From CAYMKL01 sp964390805 (GTDB lineage: Bacteria; Chloroflexota; Anaerolineae; VGOG01): a stretch of DNA of 64,000 bases. The stretch's first letter is position 1; each line of letters starts with the position of its first letter. The translations under genes and the position numbers were made by a program. Shown one piece after another: positions 7,812 through 16,388 of the stretch. Under the pieces are notes generated by a model, which saw only the letters and a list, made by a program, of their open reading frames with translations, was not told the origin of the DNA and did no database searches. The stretch lies in assembly GCA_964390805.1 (NCBI GenBank), contig CAYMKL010000019.1:1-64000 (forward strand). The letters are read 5' to 3'.

Positions 7812-8885
7812 ATGAAGAAACTGATCAACAAGCCCGAAGATGCAGTCAAGGAAGAACTGGAGGGTCTGGCCCTGGCTTATCCGGACATAATCAAGGTCCA
7901 CTTCGAGCCTGACTTCGTCTACCGGGCTGATGCTCCGGTTCAGGGCCAGGTGGCCATCGTCTCCGGCGGCGGCAGCGGCCACGAGCCGATGCACGGCGGC
8001 TTGGTGGGCCTGGGGATGCTTAGCGCTGCTTGCCCCGGCCAGGTTTTCACCTCACCTACCCCGGATCAGATGTTGGAAGCCACCAAGATGGTTGATGGTG
8101 GGGCAGGGGTGTTACACATCGTCAAGAATTACACCGGCGACGTCATGAACTTCGAGATGGCGGCCGATATGGCCCGCGAAGAGGGCATCAAGGTAGCAAG
8201 CATCCTGATAGACGACGACGCGGCCGTGAAAGATAGCCTGTACACCGCAGGCAGGCGCGGCGTGGGCACCACGGTGCTGGCGGAGAAGATCTGCGGCGCG
8301 GCGGCGGAAAAGGGCTGGTCTCTGGATAAGGTGGCCGACCTATGCCGCAAGGTCAACATCAACGGCCGCAGCATGGGCATGGCTCTTACCTCCTGCACGG
8401 TGCCCATGGCTGGCAAGCCCACCTTCGATCTGCCCGAGGACGAGATGGAGATCGGCGTCGGCATCCACGGCGAGCCGGGCCGGAAGCGGATGAAGCTCCA
8501 GACCGCCGATGAGATCACTGAGATGCTGGCGCTGGGCATCATTGATGACCCGGCCTACACGCGCACCATCCGCGAGTGGGACGAGGGCGCGGGCGAGTGG
8601 GTCGACGTCGAGCTGGTAGACCCGCCACTGAAGGCGGGCGATCAGGTGCTGGCCTTCGTCAACAACATGGGCGGTAGCGCGGCCATCGAGCTCCCCATCG
8701 TCTACCGCAAGTTGCACGAAATCTGCGAGAAGAAGGGGCTGAAGATCGTCCGCAATCTAATTGGCGCGTACATCACCTCCCTGGAGATGCTGGGCTGCTC
8801 CATCACCCTGCTCAAGATGGACGATGAGTTGATCGAGCTGTGGGATGCTCCGGTTAAGACTATTGGCATGCGCTGGGGGATGTAG
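7812..8885 (+). CDS. dhaK: PEP-dependent dihydroxyacetone kinase, DhaK subunit
   Basis: A 357-residue cytoplasmic protein binding dihydroxyacetone covalently through a hemiaminal to an active-site His. Seen: SGGGSGHEPMHGG near residue 52, QVFTSPTPDQM, the acidic VASILIDDDAAVKD segment, and GIHGEPGRKRM around residue 218 holding the substrate-binding His. Length and C-terminus (GCSITLLKMDDEL.ELWDAPV) match the PEP-type DhaK, not the ATP-dependent single-chain kinase. It pairs with dhaL next door; the phosphodonor protein DhaM is encoded about 18 kb downstream as a PTS fusion. A GC-rich hairpin lies in the 110-base gap after glpF. Confidence 0.96.
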   Translation: MKKLINKPEDAVKEELEGLALAYPDIIKVHFEPDFVYRADAPVQGQVAIVSGGGSGHEPMHGGLVGLGMLSAACPGQVFTSPTPDQMLEATKMVDGGAGVLHIVKNYTGDVMNFEMAADMAREEGIKVASILIDDDAAVKDSLYTAGRRGVGTTVLAEKICGAAAEKGWSLDKVADLCRKVNINGRSMGMALTSCTVPMAGKPTFDLPEDEMEIGVGIHGEPGRKRMKLQTADEITEMLALGIIDDPAYTRTIREWDEGAGEWVDVELVDPPLKAGDQVLAFVNNMGGSAAIELPIVYRKLHEICEKKGLKIVRNLIGAYITSLEMLGCSITLLKMDDELIELWDAPVKTIGMRWGM

Positions 8886-8945
8886 CGAGTTGGAAATTGG
8901 AAGTTGGAGATTGGAGGTTGGAAATCCAACATCCAACTTCCAACT
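8886..8945. repeat. GTTGGA-type simple repeat forming an inverted repeat
   Basis: GTTGGAAATTGGAAGTTGG faces ATCCAACATCCAACTTCC, so the transcript between dhaK and dhaL can fold into a long hairpin. A similar tract separates etfB and etfA. Confidence 0.6.
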
Positions 8946-8981
8946 TCTGATTTCTAGCAAAGGAGGCAAGGCTTTTCAAAC

Positions 8982-9641
<660 letters not shown>

Positions 9642-9797
9642 CTAGTCCGAGTTGCCCTCTACATTGCGATACTGATAACAGAGCTTTTTGTGCTAGGGAC
9701 TTCGAGAGGAGGTGATAAGAAAGAGAGAAGACACAAGACACACCATTCCGTAACCAAAGTATCACAAAATAAACACAAGACAAAGGAGTAAGTGTAA

Positions 9798-11309
9798 ATG
9801 GGAAAGAAATACGCAGCAGCAGTAGACCAGGGTACGACCAGTACCCGCTTCATGATCTTTGACCACGCAGGGCAGGTGGCCGGCGTGGATCAGATGGAGC
9901 ATGAGCAGATTTACCCGCAGGCTGGCTGGGTCGAGCACGATCCGATGGAAATCTGGGCCCGCACCCAGGACGTGGTCAAGGGCGGGTTGGAGAAGTCGGG
10001 AGTCAAGGCTGAGGAGATTTCGGCTATTGGCGTGACCAACCAGCGCGAGACCACCGTCGTGTGGGACAAGAACACCGGCAAGCCCTACTACAACGCCATC
10101 GTGTGGCAGTGCACCCGCACCAAGGACATCTGCGACGAGCTGGCCGAGATTGGCGGCCAAGATATGTTCCGCCCCCAGGTCGGGTTGCCCTTGGCTACCT
10201 ACTTCTCCGGCCCCAAGATCTCGTGGATCCTGGACAACGTGGCTGGCGTTCGCGCAGCGGCCGATAAGGGCGATGCCATCTTCGGCAACATTGACACCTT
10301 CGAGATCTGGTGGCTGACCGGCGGCCCCAACGGTGGTGCGCACGTCACCGACGTCAGCAATGCCAGCCGCACCATGCTCATGAACCTGAAGACCCTGGAC
10401 TGGGATGAGGAGATCCTGGACATCATGCGGATTCCGCGCCAGATGTTGCCGGAGGTCCGCCCCTCGAGCGATCCCAACGTCTGGGGCTACACGCCCGCGG
10501 ATGGCCCGTTTGGTGCAGCCATCCCGGTGTGCGGTGACCTGGGCGACCAGCAGGCCGCTCTCGTAGGCCAGACCTGCTACAGCCCTGGTGAGGCCAAGAA
10601 CACCTACGGCACCGGCTGCTTCATGTTGCTGAACACCGGTACCAAGCCCGTGCCCAGCGAGAGTGGCCTGCTGACCACGTTGGGCTACAAGTTTGGCGAC
10701 GCGCCAGCCGTGTACTGCCTGGAAGGCTCTATCGCCATCACCGGCGCGCTGGTGCAGTGGCTGCGAGACAACCTCAACTTCTTCGAGAAGTCGTCGGAAG
10801 TCGAAGCTCTGGCCAATACGGTTGAGGACAACGGCGGCATCTACTTCGTGCCCGCCTTCTCTGGCCTCTTCGCGCCCTACTGGAAGAGCGACGCCCGAGG
10901 CGTGGTCGTCGGCTTGACCCGCTTCGTCAACAAGGGCCACTTCGCCCGCGCCGCGCTGGAGGCCACCGCCTACCAGACCCGCGAGGTGCTGGACGCGATG
11001 AACATCGACTCCGGCGTGGACCTCACGGCCCTCAAGGTGGACGGCGGCATGGTCTTCAACGAGACCCTGATGCAGTTCCAGGCCGACATCCTGGGCGTGC
11101 CCGTCATTCGCCCGACGGTGGCCGAGACCACCGCGCTGGGTGCGTCCTACGCCGCTGGTCTGGCCGTCGGCTTCTGGAACAACACCGACGAGCTGCGCGA
11201 GAACTGGGGTGTGGACAAGACCTGGGAGCCCAAGATGGACGCGGACACCCGCGCCAAGCTCCACGAAGGGTGGCTCAAGGCCGTCACCCGCACCTTCGAT
11301 TGGGTGTAG
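9798..11309 (+). CDS. glpK: Glycerol kinase
   Basis: A 503-residue FGGY-family kinase phosphorylating glycerol with ATP to sn-glycerol-3-phosphate. The N-terminal phosphate loop (AVDQGTTSTRFMIFD), VTNQRETTVVWD, GDLGDQQAALVGQ (catalytic Asp) and NTYGTGCFML are all present, as is the C-terminal ALKVDGGMVFNETLMQFQAD motif. Length equals that of E. coli GlpK. GGAG precedes the ATG. Position between dhaL and the electron-transfer flavoprotein genes ties phosphorylation to oxidation of glycerol-3-phosphate downstream. Confidence 0.97.
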   Translation: MGKKYAAAVDQGTTSTRFMIFDHAGQVAGVDQMEHEQIYPQAGWVEHDPMEIWARTQDVVKGGLEKSGVKAEEISAIGVTNQRETTVVWDKNTGKPYYNAIVWQCTRTKDICDELAEIGGQDMFRPQVGLPLATYFSGPKISWILDNVAGVRAAADKGDAIFGNIDTFEIWWLTGGPNGGAHVTDVSNASRTMLMNLKTLDWDEEILDIMRIPRQMLPEVRPSSDPNVWGYTPADGPFGAAIPVCGDLGDQQAALVGQTCYSPGEAKNTYGTGCFMLLNTGTKPVPSESGLLTTLGYKFGDAPAVYCLEGSIAITGALVQWLRDNLNFFEKSSEVEALANTVEDNGGIYFVPAFSGLFAPYWKSDARGVVVGLTRFVNKGHFARAALEATAYQTREVLDAMNIDSGVDLTALKVDGGMVFNETLMQFQADILGVPVIRPTVAETTALGASYAAGLAVGFWNNTDELRENWGVDKTWEPKMDADTRAKLHEGWLKAVTRTFDWV

Positions 11310-11355
11310 TAGGAACGCCTACGCCTGAGCATGTTCCCCACTGACGAATAAGGGG

Positions 11356-11401
11356 AAAGGGGGGAATTGGGAGAGCAGCACAGCCTCCCAATTCCCCCTT
11401 T
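11356..11401 (+). other. Intercistronic hairpin after glpK
   Basis: AAAGGGG...AATTGGGAG pairs with CTCCCAATTCCCCCTTT across an 11-base loop (one bulge). No T-run follows, so it is more likely an mRNA processing or stability element than a full terminator; the 225-base gap before etfB also holds GGGAGGG-rich repeats. Confidence 0.5.
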
Positions 11402-11534
11402 GCTGGATTGTAGGTGAGTGTTCACCTCCACCCCAACCCTCCCCCTGCAAAGGGAGAGGGCGTGAACGATTCCCCCCTCCCTCCCAGGGAGGGGATGGGG
11501 GAGGGTATGAATACGAACAAGGGCAGGGAGAAAA

Positions 11535-12326
11535 GTGCATATCATAGTTTGCCTTAAACAGATCATTGACCCAGAAATCGCCCCTAGCGAGTTCCAGATT
11601 GACCTGGTCCGCAAGGAGCAAATTCGGGGGAAGCACGCTCTGGTTATCAGTATCTTTGACGAGAACGCCCTCGAGGTAGCCGTGCAGGTCAAGGAGAAAA
11701 CGGGCGGAAAGGTGACGGCTGTGACCATCGCTGGCGAGGAAGGAGGCGAAGCCCTACATTCAGCCCTGGCTATTGGGGCGGACGAAACTGTTCTCCTGTC
11801 CGATCCCGCCTTCTCTGACCTAGACTCCTTTGGGAAAGCTCGCGTCCTGGCAGCAGCCCTGCGAAAGCTCGGCGAGTTCGATGCGGTGCTTTGCGGCAGG
11901 CAGGCGGGGGATGTAGAGCTGGGTGTCACCGGGCCGTTCCTGGCGGAAGAGCTCGGTCTTCCCAGTATCGCTTTGGTGGCCAACATTGAGCCCGATAGTG
12001 ATAAGGTACGCCTGAGACGACCAGTGGAGAGTGGGTGCGAAATCCTGGAAGCTCCTGTGCCTTTCCTGGCTACTGTTACCAACGATGAAAGCAACGTGCC
12101 GCGCCTCCCCACTGTCAGGGCCATCAGGAAAGCGGTGAGGACACCGGTTCCTGTGTGGACGGCTGAGGATATCGGGATGGAGGCCGAGCCGGAGGCAGCC
12201 AAAATCGAGCTACACGAGCTATTCATCCCAAAGCGAGAGGTGCGATGCGAATTCATTGAGGGTGAGTCCGGTCCGGAGAAGGGGGAAGGCTTGGCTCTGC
12301 GGCTTAGGGAACTGACGCTCATCTAG
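11535..12326 (+). CDS. etfB: Electron transfer flavoprotein beta subunit
   Basis: A 263-residue ETF beta-family protein starting with a GTG codon (MHIIVCLKQI follows the family pattern of IxVCVKQV). LSIGADE-like motif (ALAIGADETVLLSD, about residue 75) and VLCGRQAGDVELGVTGP (about residue 117) are the nucleotide-facing segments. The second segment does not match the classical AMP-binding or the published bifurcating-type motif cleanly, so the cofactor content is uncertain. ETFs carry electrons between flavin dehydrogenases and quinone oxidoreductases. Placement between glpK and GlpA-like genes suggests it serves glycerol-3-phosphate oxidation. Confidence 0.93.
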   Translation: MHIIVCLKQIIDPEIAPSEFQIDLVRKEQIRGKHALVISIFDENALEVAVQVKEKTGGKVTAVTIAGEEGGEALHSALAIGADETVLLSDPAFSDLDSFGKARVLAAALRKLGEFDAVLCGRQAGDVELGVTGPFLAEELGLPSIALVANIEPDSDKVRLRRPVESGCEILEAPVPFLATVTNDESNVPRLPTVRAIRKAVRTPVPVWTAEDIGMEAEPEAAKIELHELFIPKREVRCEFIEGESGPEKGEGLALRLRELTLI

Positions 12327-12395
12327 TTGGAGATTAGAGATTGAGGGTTGGAGGTTGGTCTTCTAACTTCCAACATCCAACTTCTAACTTCTAAC
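12327..12395. repeat. GTTGGA/TCCAAC simple inverted repeat
   Basis: GTTGGAGATTAGAGATTG and related units face CTTCCAACATCCAACTTC, the same type of tract as after dhaK. It abuts a MITE-like element. Confidence 0.55.
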
Positions 12396-12516
12396 GTGAC
12401 TACTCAGCCTACCCTCCCGCAGGTTGCTCTTGGCGGTCTGGGTATCCGAGCATTTGCCTGCAGTGAGCGTTTTGCCCTATACTGCCAACCAAACCTGCGG
12501 GAGGGTGAGTAGTCAC
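12396..12516. mobile_element. MITE-like element, copy 1 (family C)
   Basis: A 121-base element with terminal inverted repeats: GTGACTACTCA..CCCTCCCGCAGGTT at the left and AACCTGCGGGAGGG..GTAGTCAC at the right. It encodes nothing. Copies at 45593-45712 and, degenerate, at 14735-14815. Confidence 0.7.
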
Positions 12517-12539
12517 CTTCTAACTTCTAAGGAGATAGG

Positions 12540-13532
12540 ATGACAGGGATATTGGTATTTTCTTTGGCCTCGGCTGAGGGGCTTCCTGGCTCAAGCCTGG
12601 AGCTTGTGGCGGCGGCTGGACAGTTGAGGGAGAAGTTGGGGGATGGGATCGTCCAGGTCACGCTCTTGGGGCCAGATGCGGAAAGCTACGCCGAGACGCT
12701 GATCCACCACGGGGCTGATGAGGTCTTCGTTGCCAGCAGCCCCGAGTTGCAAGGCTATAGGACAGAGCCCATACTGGCGGCGTTAGAAGCAGCTATCAGG
12801 CAGGTATCTCCTGGTGTGATCCTCTTCCCAACCGATACGGTAGGAGGGGTAGTCGCTCCCCAGCTCGCCTACCGGCTAGGGGCTGGGATCGTCACCGATT
12901 GCGTGGGGTTTGAGGTGGATGCCGAGTCTGGGCAAATCCGCTGGCTTCGCCCTGTGTACGGCGGCAAGGCTATGGCCTACATGGTGGCTAAAGGCCCGGT
13001 GCAGATAGCGACGTTTCGGCAGCGGGCGTTTGAGCCTTTGCCAGAAGATACTTCACGCCAGGGGAAGATACAGGCTTTGGACCTTGAACTGGAGCCGGCC
13101 ATGGCTCGAGTGTCGCTGGTGGAGGAGGTGCGGGAGGAAGTCGAGGGGATCAGCCTGGACGAGGCCGAGGTCGTTATCGGGGGGGGGAGGGGCATTGGAA
13201 ATCTGGAGGCGTTCTCTGAGTTGGAGACTCTGGCGGAGATCCTGCAAGGCGCCGTGGGAGTTTCGCGCCCCCCTGCGGATTCGGGCTGGGTAGCCCACGG
13301 TAAGCTCATCGGCCAGACGGGGAAGATCGTGAGCCCCAACCTGTACATCGCCATCGGCATCTCCGGCGCTCCTCAGCACATGGCGGGCATCTCTGCGGCC
13401 AAGACCATCGTGGCCATCAACAAGGACGAGGATGCACCTATCTTTAAGGTAGCCCACCTGGGCGTGGTGGATGACTGGCGACAGGTCGTGCCGGCGCTGA
13501 TCCGGGCCTGTCGCGAGTTGGTGGGTGAATGA
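12540..13532 (+). CDS. etfA: Electron transfer flavoprotein alpha subunit
   Basis: A 330-residue FAD-binding ETF alpha subunit. The C-terminal FAD domain is clear: LIGQTGKIVSPNLYIAIGIS (about 258-277), GAPQHMAGISAAKTIVAIN and DEDAPIFKVAHLGVVDD. The N-terminal domain has PTDTVGGVVAPQLAYRLGAG, the usual (D/T)xxGRDxAPRxAxxL site in variant form. Size is normal. AAGGAGATAGG lies just before the ATG. A MITE-like element separates it from etfB, an unusual interruption of an obligate pair, although both frames remain intact and in the same order and strand. Confidence 0.94.
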   Translation: MTGILVFSLASAEGLPGSSLELVAAAGQLREKLGDGIVQVTLLGPDAESYAETLIHHGADEVFVASSPELQGYRTEPILAALEAAIRQVSPGVILFPTDTVGGVVAPQLAYRLGAGIVTDCVGFEVDAESGQIRWLRPVYGGKAMAYMVAKGPVQIATFRQRAFEPLPEDTSRQGKIQALDLELEPAMARVSLVEEVREEVEGISLDEAEVVIGGGRGIGNLEAFSELETLAEILQGAVGVSRPPADSGWVAHGKLIGQTGKIVSPNLYIAIGISGAPQHMAGISAAKTIVAINKDEDAPIFKVAHLGVVDDWRQVVPALIRACRELVGE

Positions 13533-13554
13533 ACAAACAGACAGGAGGAAAACG

Positions 13555-14721
13555 ATGAACCTGGAGACACAAGTGGTGGTGATCGGCGGAGGAGCGACCG
13601 GCACGGCTGTGCTGCGCGACCTGACGATGCGGGGCTTCAAAGCCATGCTGTTCGAGCGGGGCAACCTCTCCGAAGGCACAACGGGCAACTTCCACGGCCT
13701 GCTACACAGCGGTGGTCGCTACGCGGTGAAAGACAAGCCCGCGGCGGTGGAGTGCATTGAAGAGAACGAGATCCTGCGTCGCATCGTCCCGCAGGCGATT
13801 GAGGACACAGGTGGGTTCTTCATCACTCTCGATGACGACGACGAGGCATTTCTACCCATTTTCCTGGACGGCTGCGCTGAGGTGGGCATCCCGACCGAGG
13901 TGATCTCTGGCGAAGAGGCTCGCCGCCTGGAGCCAGCCCTTTCGCCTGAGGTGCGGCAAGCGGCAACCGTGCCCGACGGTAGCATTGATGGCTGGGACCT
14001 GTGCACAGGCGCTGTGGCTTCGGCCAAAGAGTACGGCGCGCGAACCTTCCTCTATACCCCAGTGGTGGACATCCTGCGCGAGGGCGACCGGGTGGTTGGC
14101 CTAAAGGCGGTAGACCATAGCACCGGCGACGAGTACATCGTGCACGCCGATTACGTGGTTAGCGCCACCGGCCCCTGGGCGGGCAAGGTGGCGAGGCTGG
14201 CTGGCATTGAGGTCCCAATGGTCCCTAACAAGGGCACCATGGTCGTCCTGGATAGCCGCCCCGTGAAGCGGGTCATTAACCGCTGTCGCAAGCCTGCCAA
14301 TGGCGACATCATCGTCCCCGTGGGTACCACTATCGTGCTCGGCACTACCTCCGTGGATATCGAGGACCCCGACGAGTACTCCATCGAGGAATGGGAAGTG
14401 GACCTGATGCTGGATGAAGGTATCAAGATGGTGCCTATGATTGAGGACATGCGCCTACAACGTAGCTTCGTTGCCGTGCGTCCCCTGTACGAGCCTCCTA
14501 CAGAGGCAGAGGAGGAAGCAGAGGAAGGAAGGGAAGTCAGCCGGGCGTTCTACGTCCTCGACCACGAGCAACTGGACGGTGTGGGTGGTTTCATCACCAT
14601 CACCGGCGGCAAGCTGACTACCTGCCGCTTGATGGCCGAGAAGGTAGTTGATCTGGTCTGTGCCAAGGCGGGGATTGACGCGCCCTGCCGCACCCCCCTG
14701 GAGCCACTGCCCACAGGGTAG
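13555..14721 (+). CDS. glpA: FAD-dependent glycerol-3-phosphate dehydrogenase, GlpA-like
   Basis: A 388-residue flavoprotein oxidising glycerol-3-phosphate to dihydroxyacetone phosphate. The dinucleotide-binding motif VVIGGGATGTAVLRDLTMRG (residues 7-26) and TTGNFHGLLHSGGRYAVKD (about 45-63) match the catalytic part of GlpA. The C-terminal [2Fe-2S] BFD-like domain of E. coli GlpA is missing; that module is instead on the next protein. The start ATG has AGGAGG eight bases upstream, so the ten earlier in-frame codons that overlap the etfA end region are not used. Adjacent ETF genes suggest electron delivery to ETF. Confidence 0.88.
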   Translation: MNLETQVVVIGGGATGTAVLRDLTMRGFKAMLFERGNLSEGTTGNFHGLLHSGGRYAVKDKPAAVECIEENEILRRIVPQAIEDTGGFFITLDDDDEAFLPIFLDGCAEVGIPTEVISGEEARRLEPALSPEVRQAATVPDGSIDGWDLCTGAVASAKEYGARTFLYTPVVDILREGDRVVGLKAVDHSTGDEYIVHADYVVSATGPWAGKVARLAGIEVPMVPNKGTMVVLDSRPVKRVINRCRKPANGDIIVPVGTTIVLGTTSVDIEDPDEYSIEEWEVDLMLDEGIKMVPMIEDMRLQRSFVAVRPLYEPPTEAEEEAEEGREVSRAFYVLDHEQLDGVGGFITITGGKLTTCRLMAEKVVDLVCAKAGIDAPCRTPLEPLPTG

Positions 14722-14734
14722 CTATACCGTTTGG

Positions 14735-14815
14735 GTAGCTGTTCAGCCTATGCTCCCGCAGCTTGCTCTTGTCGGTCTGGAAGTTCGACCATTTGCCCGG
14801 AATCTGCATCATTGG
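14735..14815. mobile_element. Degenerate MITE-like element, copy 3 (family C)
   Basis: TTCAGCCTA.GCTCCCGCAG then CTTGCTCTTG.CGGTCTGG and ATTTGCC align with the interior of the element at 12396-12516; the right terminal repeat is lost. It lies between glpA and the next flavoprotein gene. Confidence 0.5.
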
Positions 14816-14874
14816 CGCGGAGGGCCGCTTCACGCTAACTTTGTGGCCCTCTGTGCACAGATTGGGAAGTGATA

Positions 14875-16386
14875 ATGATGAATGAAATGTACGACGTGAT
14901 CATCATCGGGGCTGGCGTGGTAGGATGTATGATCGCCCGCTTTCTCTCTCGATACGAGCTCGACGTTTTGTTGATCGAGAAGGAAGCGGACGTTGGCATG
15001 GGGGCCAGTTCGGCCAACACAGCCATTGTCCATGCCGGTTACGACCCAGTACCAGGCAGTCTCAAAGCCGTGATGAACGTTGCCGGTAACAAGATGTGGG
15101 ACACGCTGGCTGGTGAGTTGGATTTTCCATTTGAACGCCGAGGTGACTACGTCGTAGCTATCGGCGAGGAGGAGCTGCCCAAGCTGGACGAGCTGTGGGA
15201 GGCTGGGGTGAAGAACGGCGTACCTGGGATGCGGATGATCTCCGGCGATGAGGTTCGCCGCCGCGAGCCCAACATCAACCCCGATGTCAGCGGCGCGCTG
15301 TGGGCCTCTACAGGCGGGATTTGCGATCCCTTTGCCGTGGTTGTCGCAGCGGCCGAGAACGCGGTGATGAACGGTGTGACCCTGATGCTGGAGACTGCCT
15401 TCGAGGACTTTGCGATTGAGGGCAACGGATCTTCGGCAAGCTCAGGACGGCGCATCGTGGGCGTGAAGACGAACCGTGGCACCTTTGGCTGTCGCTGGGC
15501 CGTCAACAGTGCGGGGCTGTACTCCGACGTGGTGATGCATAAGGCTGGCCTGCGCCCTGAGTTTAAGATCACCCCACGCAGGGGCGAGTACTACATCTTC
15601 GACCGAGCCGAAATCACCGTTAATAACGTTCTGTTCCCGGTGCCTACACCTGTCAGCAAAGGCATCCTGGTCACGACTACCGTCCATGGCAACACCATCA
15701 TCGGGCCCAATGCCCAGAATATCGAGGATAAGGAAGACCGCGCGGTGACCCGCGATGGCTTGGATGAAGTCTCGCAGGGGGCGCTCAAGTTGGTGCCCAA
15801 GCTGCACCTGCGGCATGCGATTGCCGTCTTCGCCGGGTTGCGCCCCGGTGGCAATGCGCCTTGCAAGACCCCCGGGGTGAACTATACGGGCGACTTCATT
15901 ATCGAGATACCAGAGGAGGTGCTTGGCTTCGTCAACCTGGGCGGCATCGAGTCACCGGGCCTGGTTTCCTCGCCGGCCATCGCCCAGCGAGTAGTGGAGA
16001 TGCTCAAGGACGCTGGGGAGAAGCTGGAGGGAAAGCGGGACTGGGATCCCATCCGCCCGGCGAGACCTCGTTTCCGTGATATGTCCCCCGAGGAGCAGAA
16101 AATCCTGATCCGTAACGACCCCCGCTACGGACGCATCGTCTGCCGCTGTGAGAGTGTGACTGAGGGGGAAATCGTGGCCGAGATACACGCCCCGATTCCA
16201 GCCCGCAACTACGACGCCATTAAGCGCCGCACCTGGTTGGGCACTGGACGCTGCCAGGGAGGCTTCGATACTCCGCGCGTGGTGGAGATCCTGGCCCGCG
16301 AGTTGGGCGTCTCACCGCTCGAGGTGACTAAGAAGGGGCCCGGCTCAGAGTTCCTCTTCCGACCCACCAAGGACGTGGAGGGGTAG
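14875..16386 (+). CDS. FAD-dependent oxidoreductase with C-terminal BFD-like domain
   Basis: A roughly 503-residue flavoprotein of the DAO/GlpA superfamily. The FAD motif VIIIGAGVVGCMIARFLSRY opens the chain and SSANTAIVHAGYDP follows. The C-terminal domain (about 410-475) resembles BFD-type [2Fe-2S] domains: IVCRCESVTEGEI supplies a CxC pair, and GTGRCQGGFDTPR supplies one Cys, but the usual final Cys of GRCQGGFC is Asp. This gene, the next one and the DUF1667 gene form the same trio found beside glpK in Thermotoga-type glycerol operons. GGGAAG lies ahead of tandem ATGs; the upstream GTG is an alternative start. Residues about 187-192 (SSASSG) derive from a family A repeat. Confidence 0.85.
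   Translation: MMNEMYDVIIIGAGVVGCMIARFLSRYELDVLLIEKEADVGMGASSANTAIVHAGYDPVPGSLKAVMNVAGNKMWDTLAGELDFPFERRGDYVVAIGEEELPKLDELWEAGVKNGVPGMRMISGDEVRRREPNINPDVSGALWASTGGICDPFAVVVAAAENAVMNGVTLMLETAFEDFAIEGNGSSASSGRRIVGVKTNRGTFGCRWAVNSAGLYSDVVMHKAGLRPEFKITPRRGEYYIFDRAEITVNNVLFPVPTPVSKGILVTTTVHGNTIIGPNAQNIEDKEDRAVTRDGLDEVSQGALKLVPKLHLRHAIAVFAGLRPGGNAPCKTPGVNYTGDFIIEIPEEVLGFVNLGGIESPGLVSSPAIAQRVVEMLKDAGEKLEGKRDWDPIRPARPRFRDMSPEEQKILIRNDPRYGRIVCRCESVTEGEIVAEIHAPIPARNYDAIKRRTWLGTGRCQGGFDTPRVVEILARELGVSPLEVTKKGPGSEFLFRPTKDVEG
15431..15450. repeat. Repeat family A copy 3, inside flavoprotein gene
   Basis: CTTCGGCAAGCTCAGGACGG read in frame as SSASSGR within the FAD oxidoreductase. Confidence 0.65.
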
Positions 16387-16388
16387 AG

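Noticed and set aside
9762..11264. 500-codon open frame on the minus strand opposite glpK
   Set aside because: It mirrors glpK codon bias, has no recognisable family pattern, and glpK is certain on the other strand.
11535..12326. Assigning the ETF as bifurcating from sequence alone
   Set aside because: The beta-subunit nucleotide loop matches neither the bifurcating nor the classical motif clearly, so cofactor type is left open.
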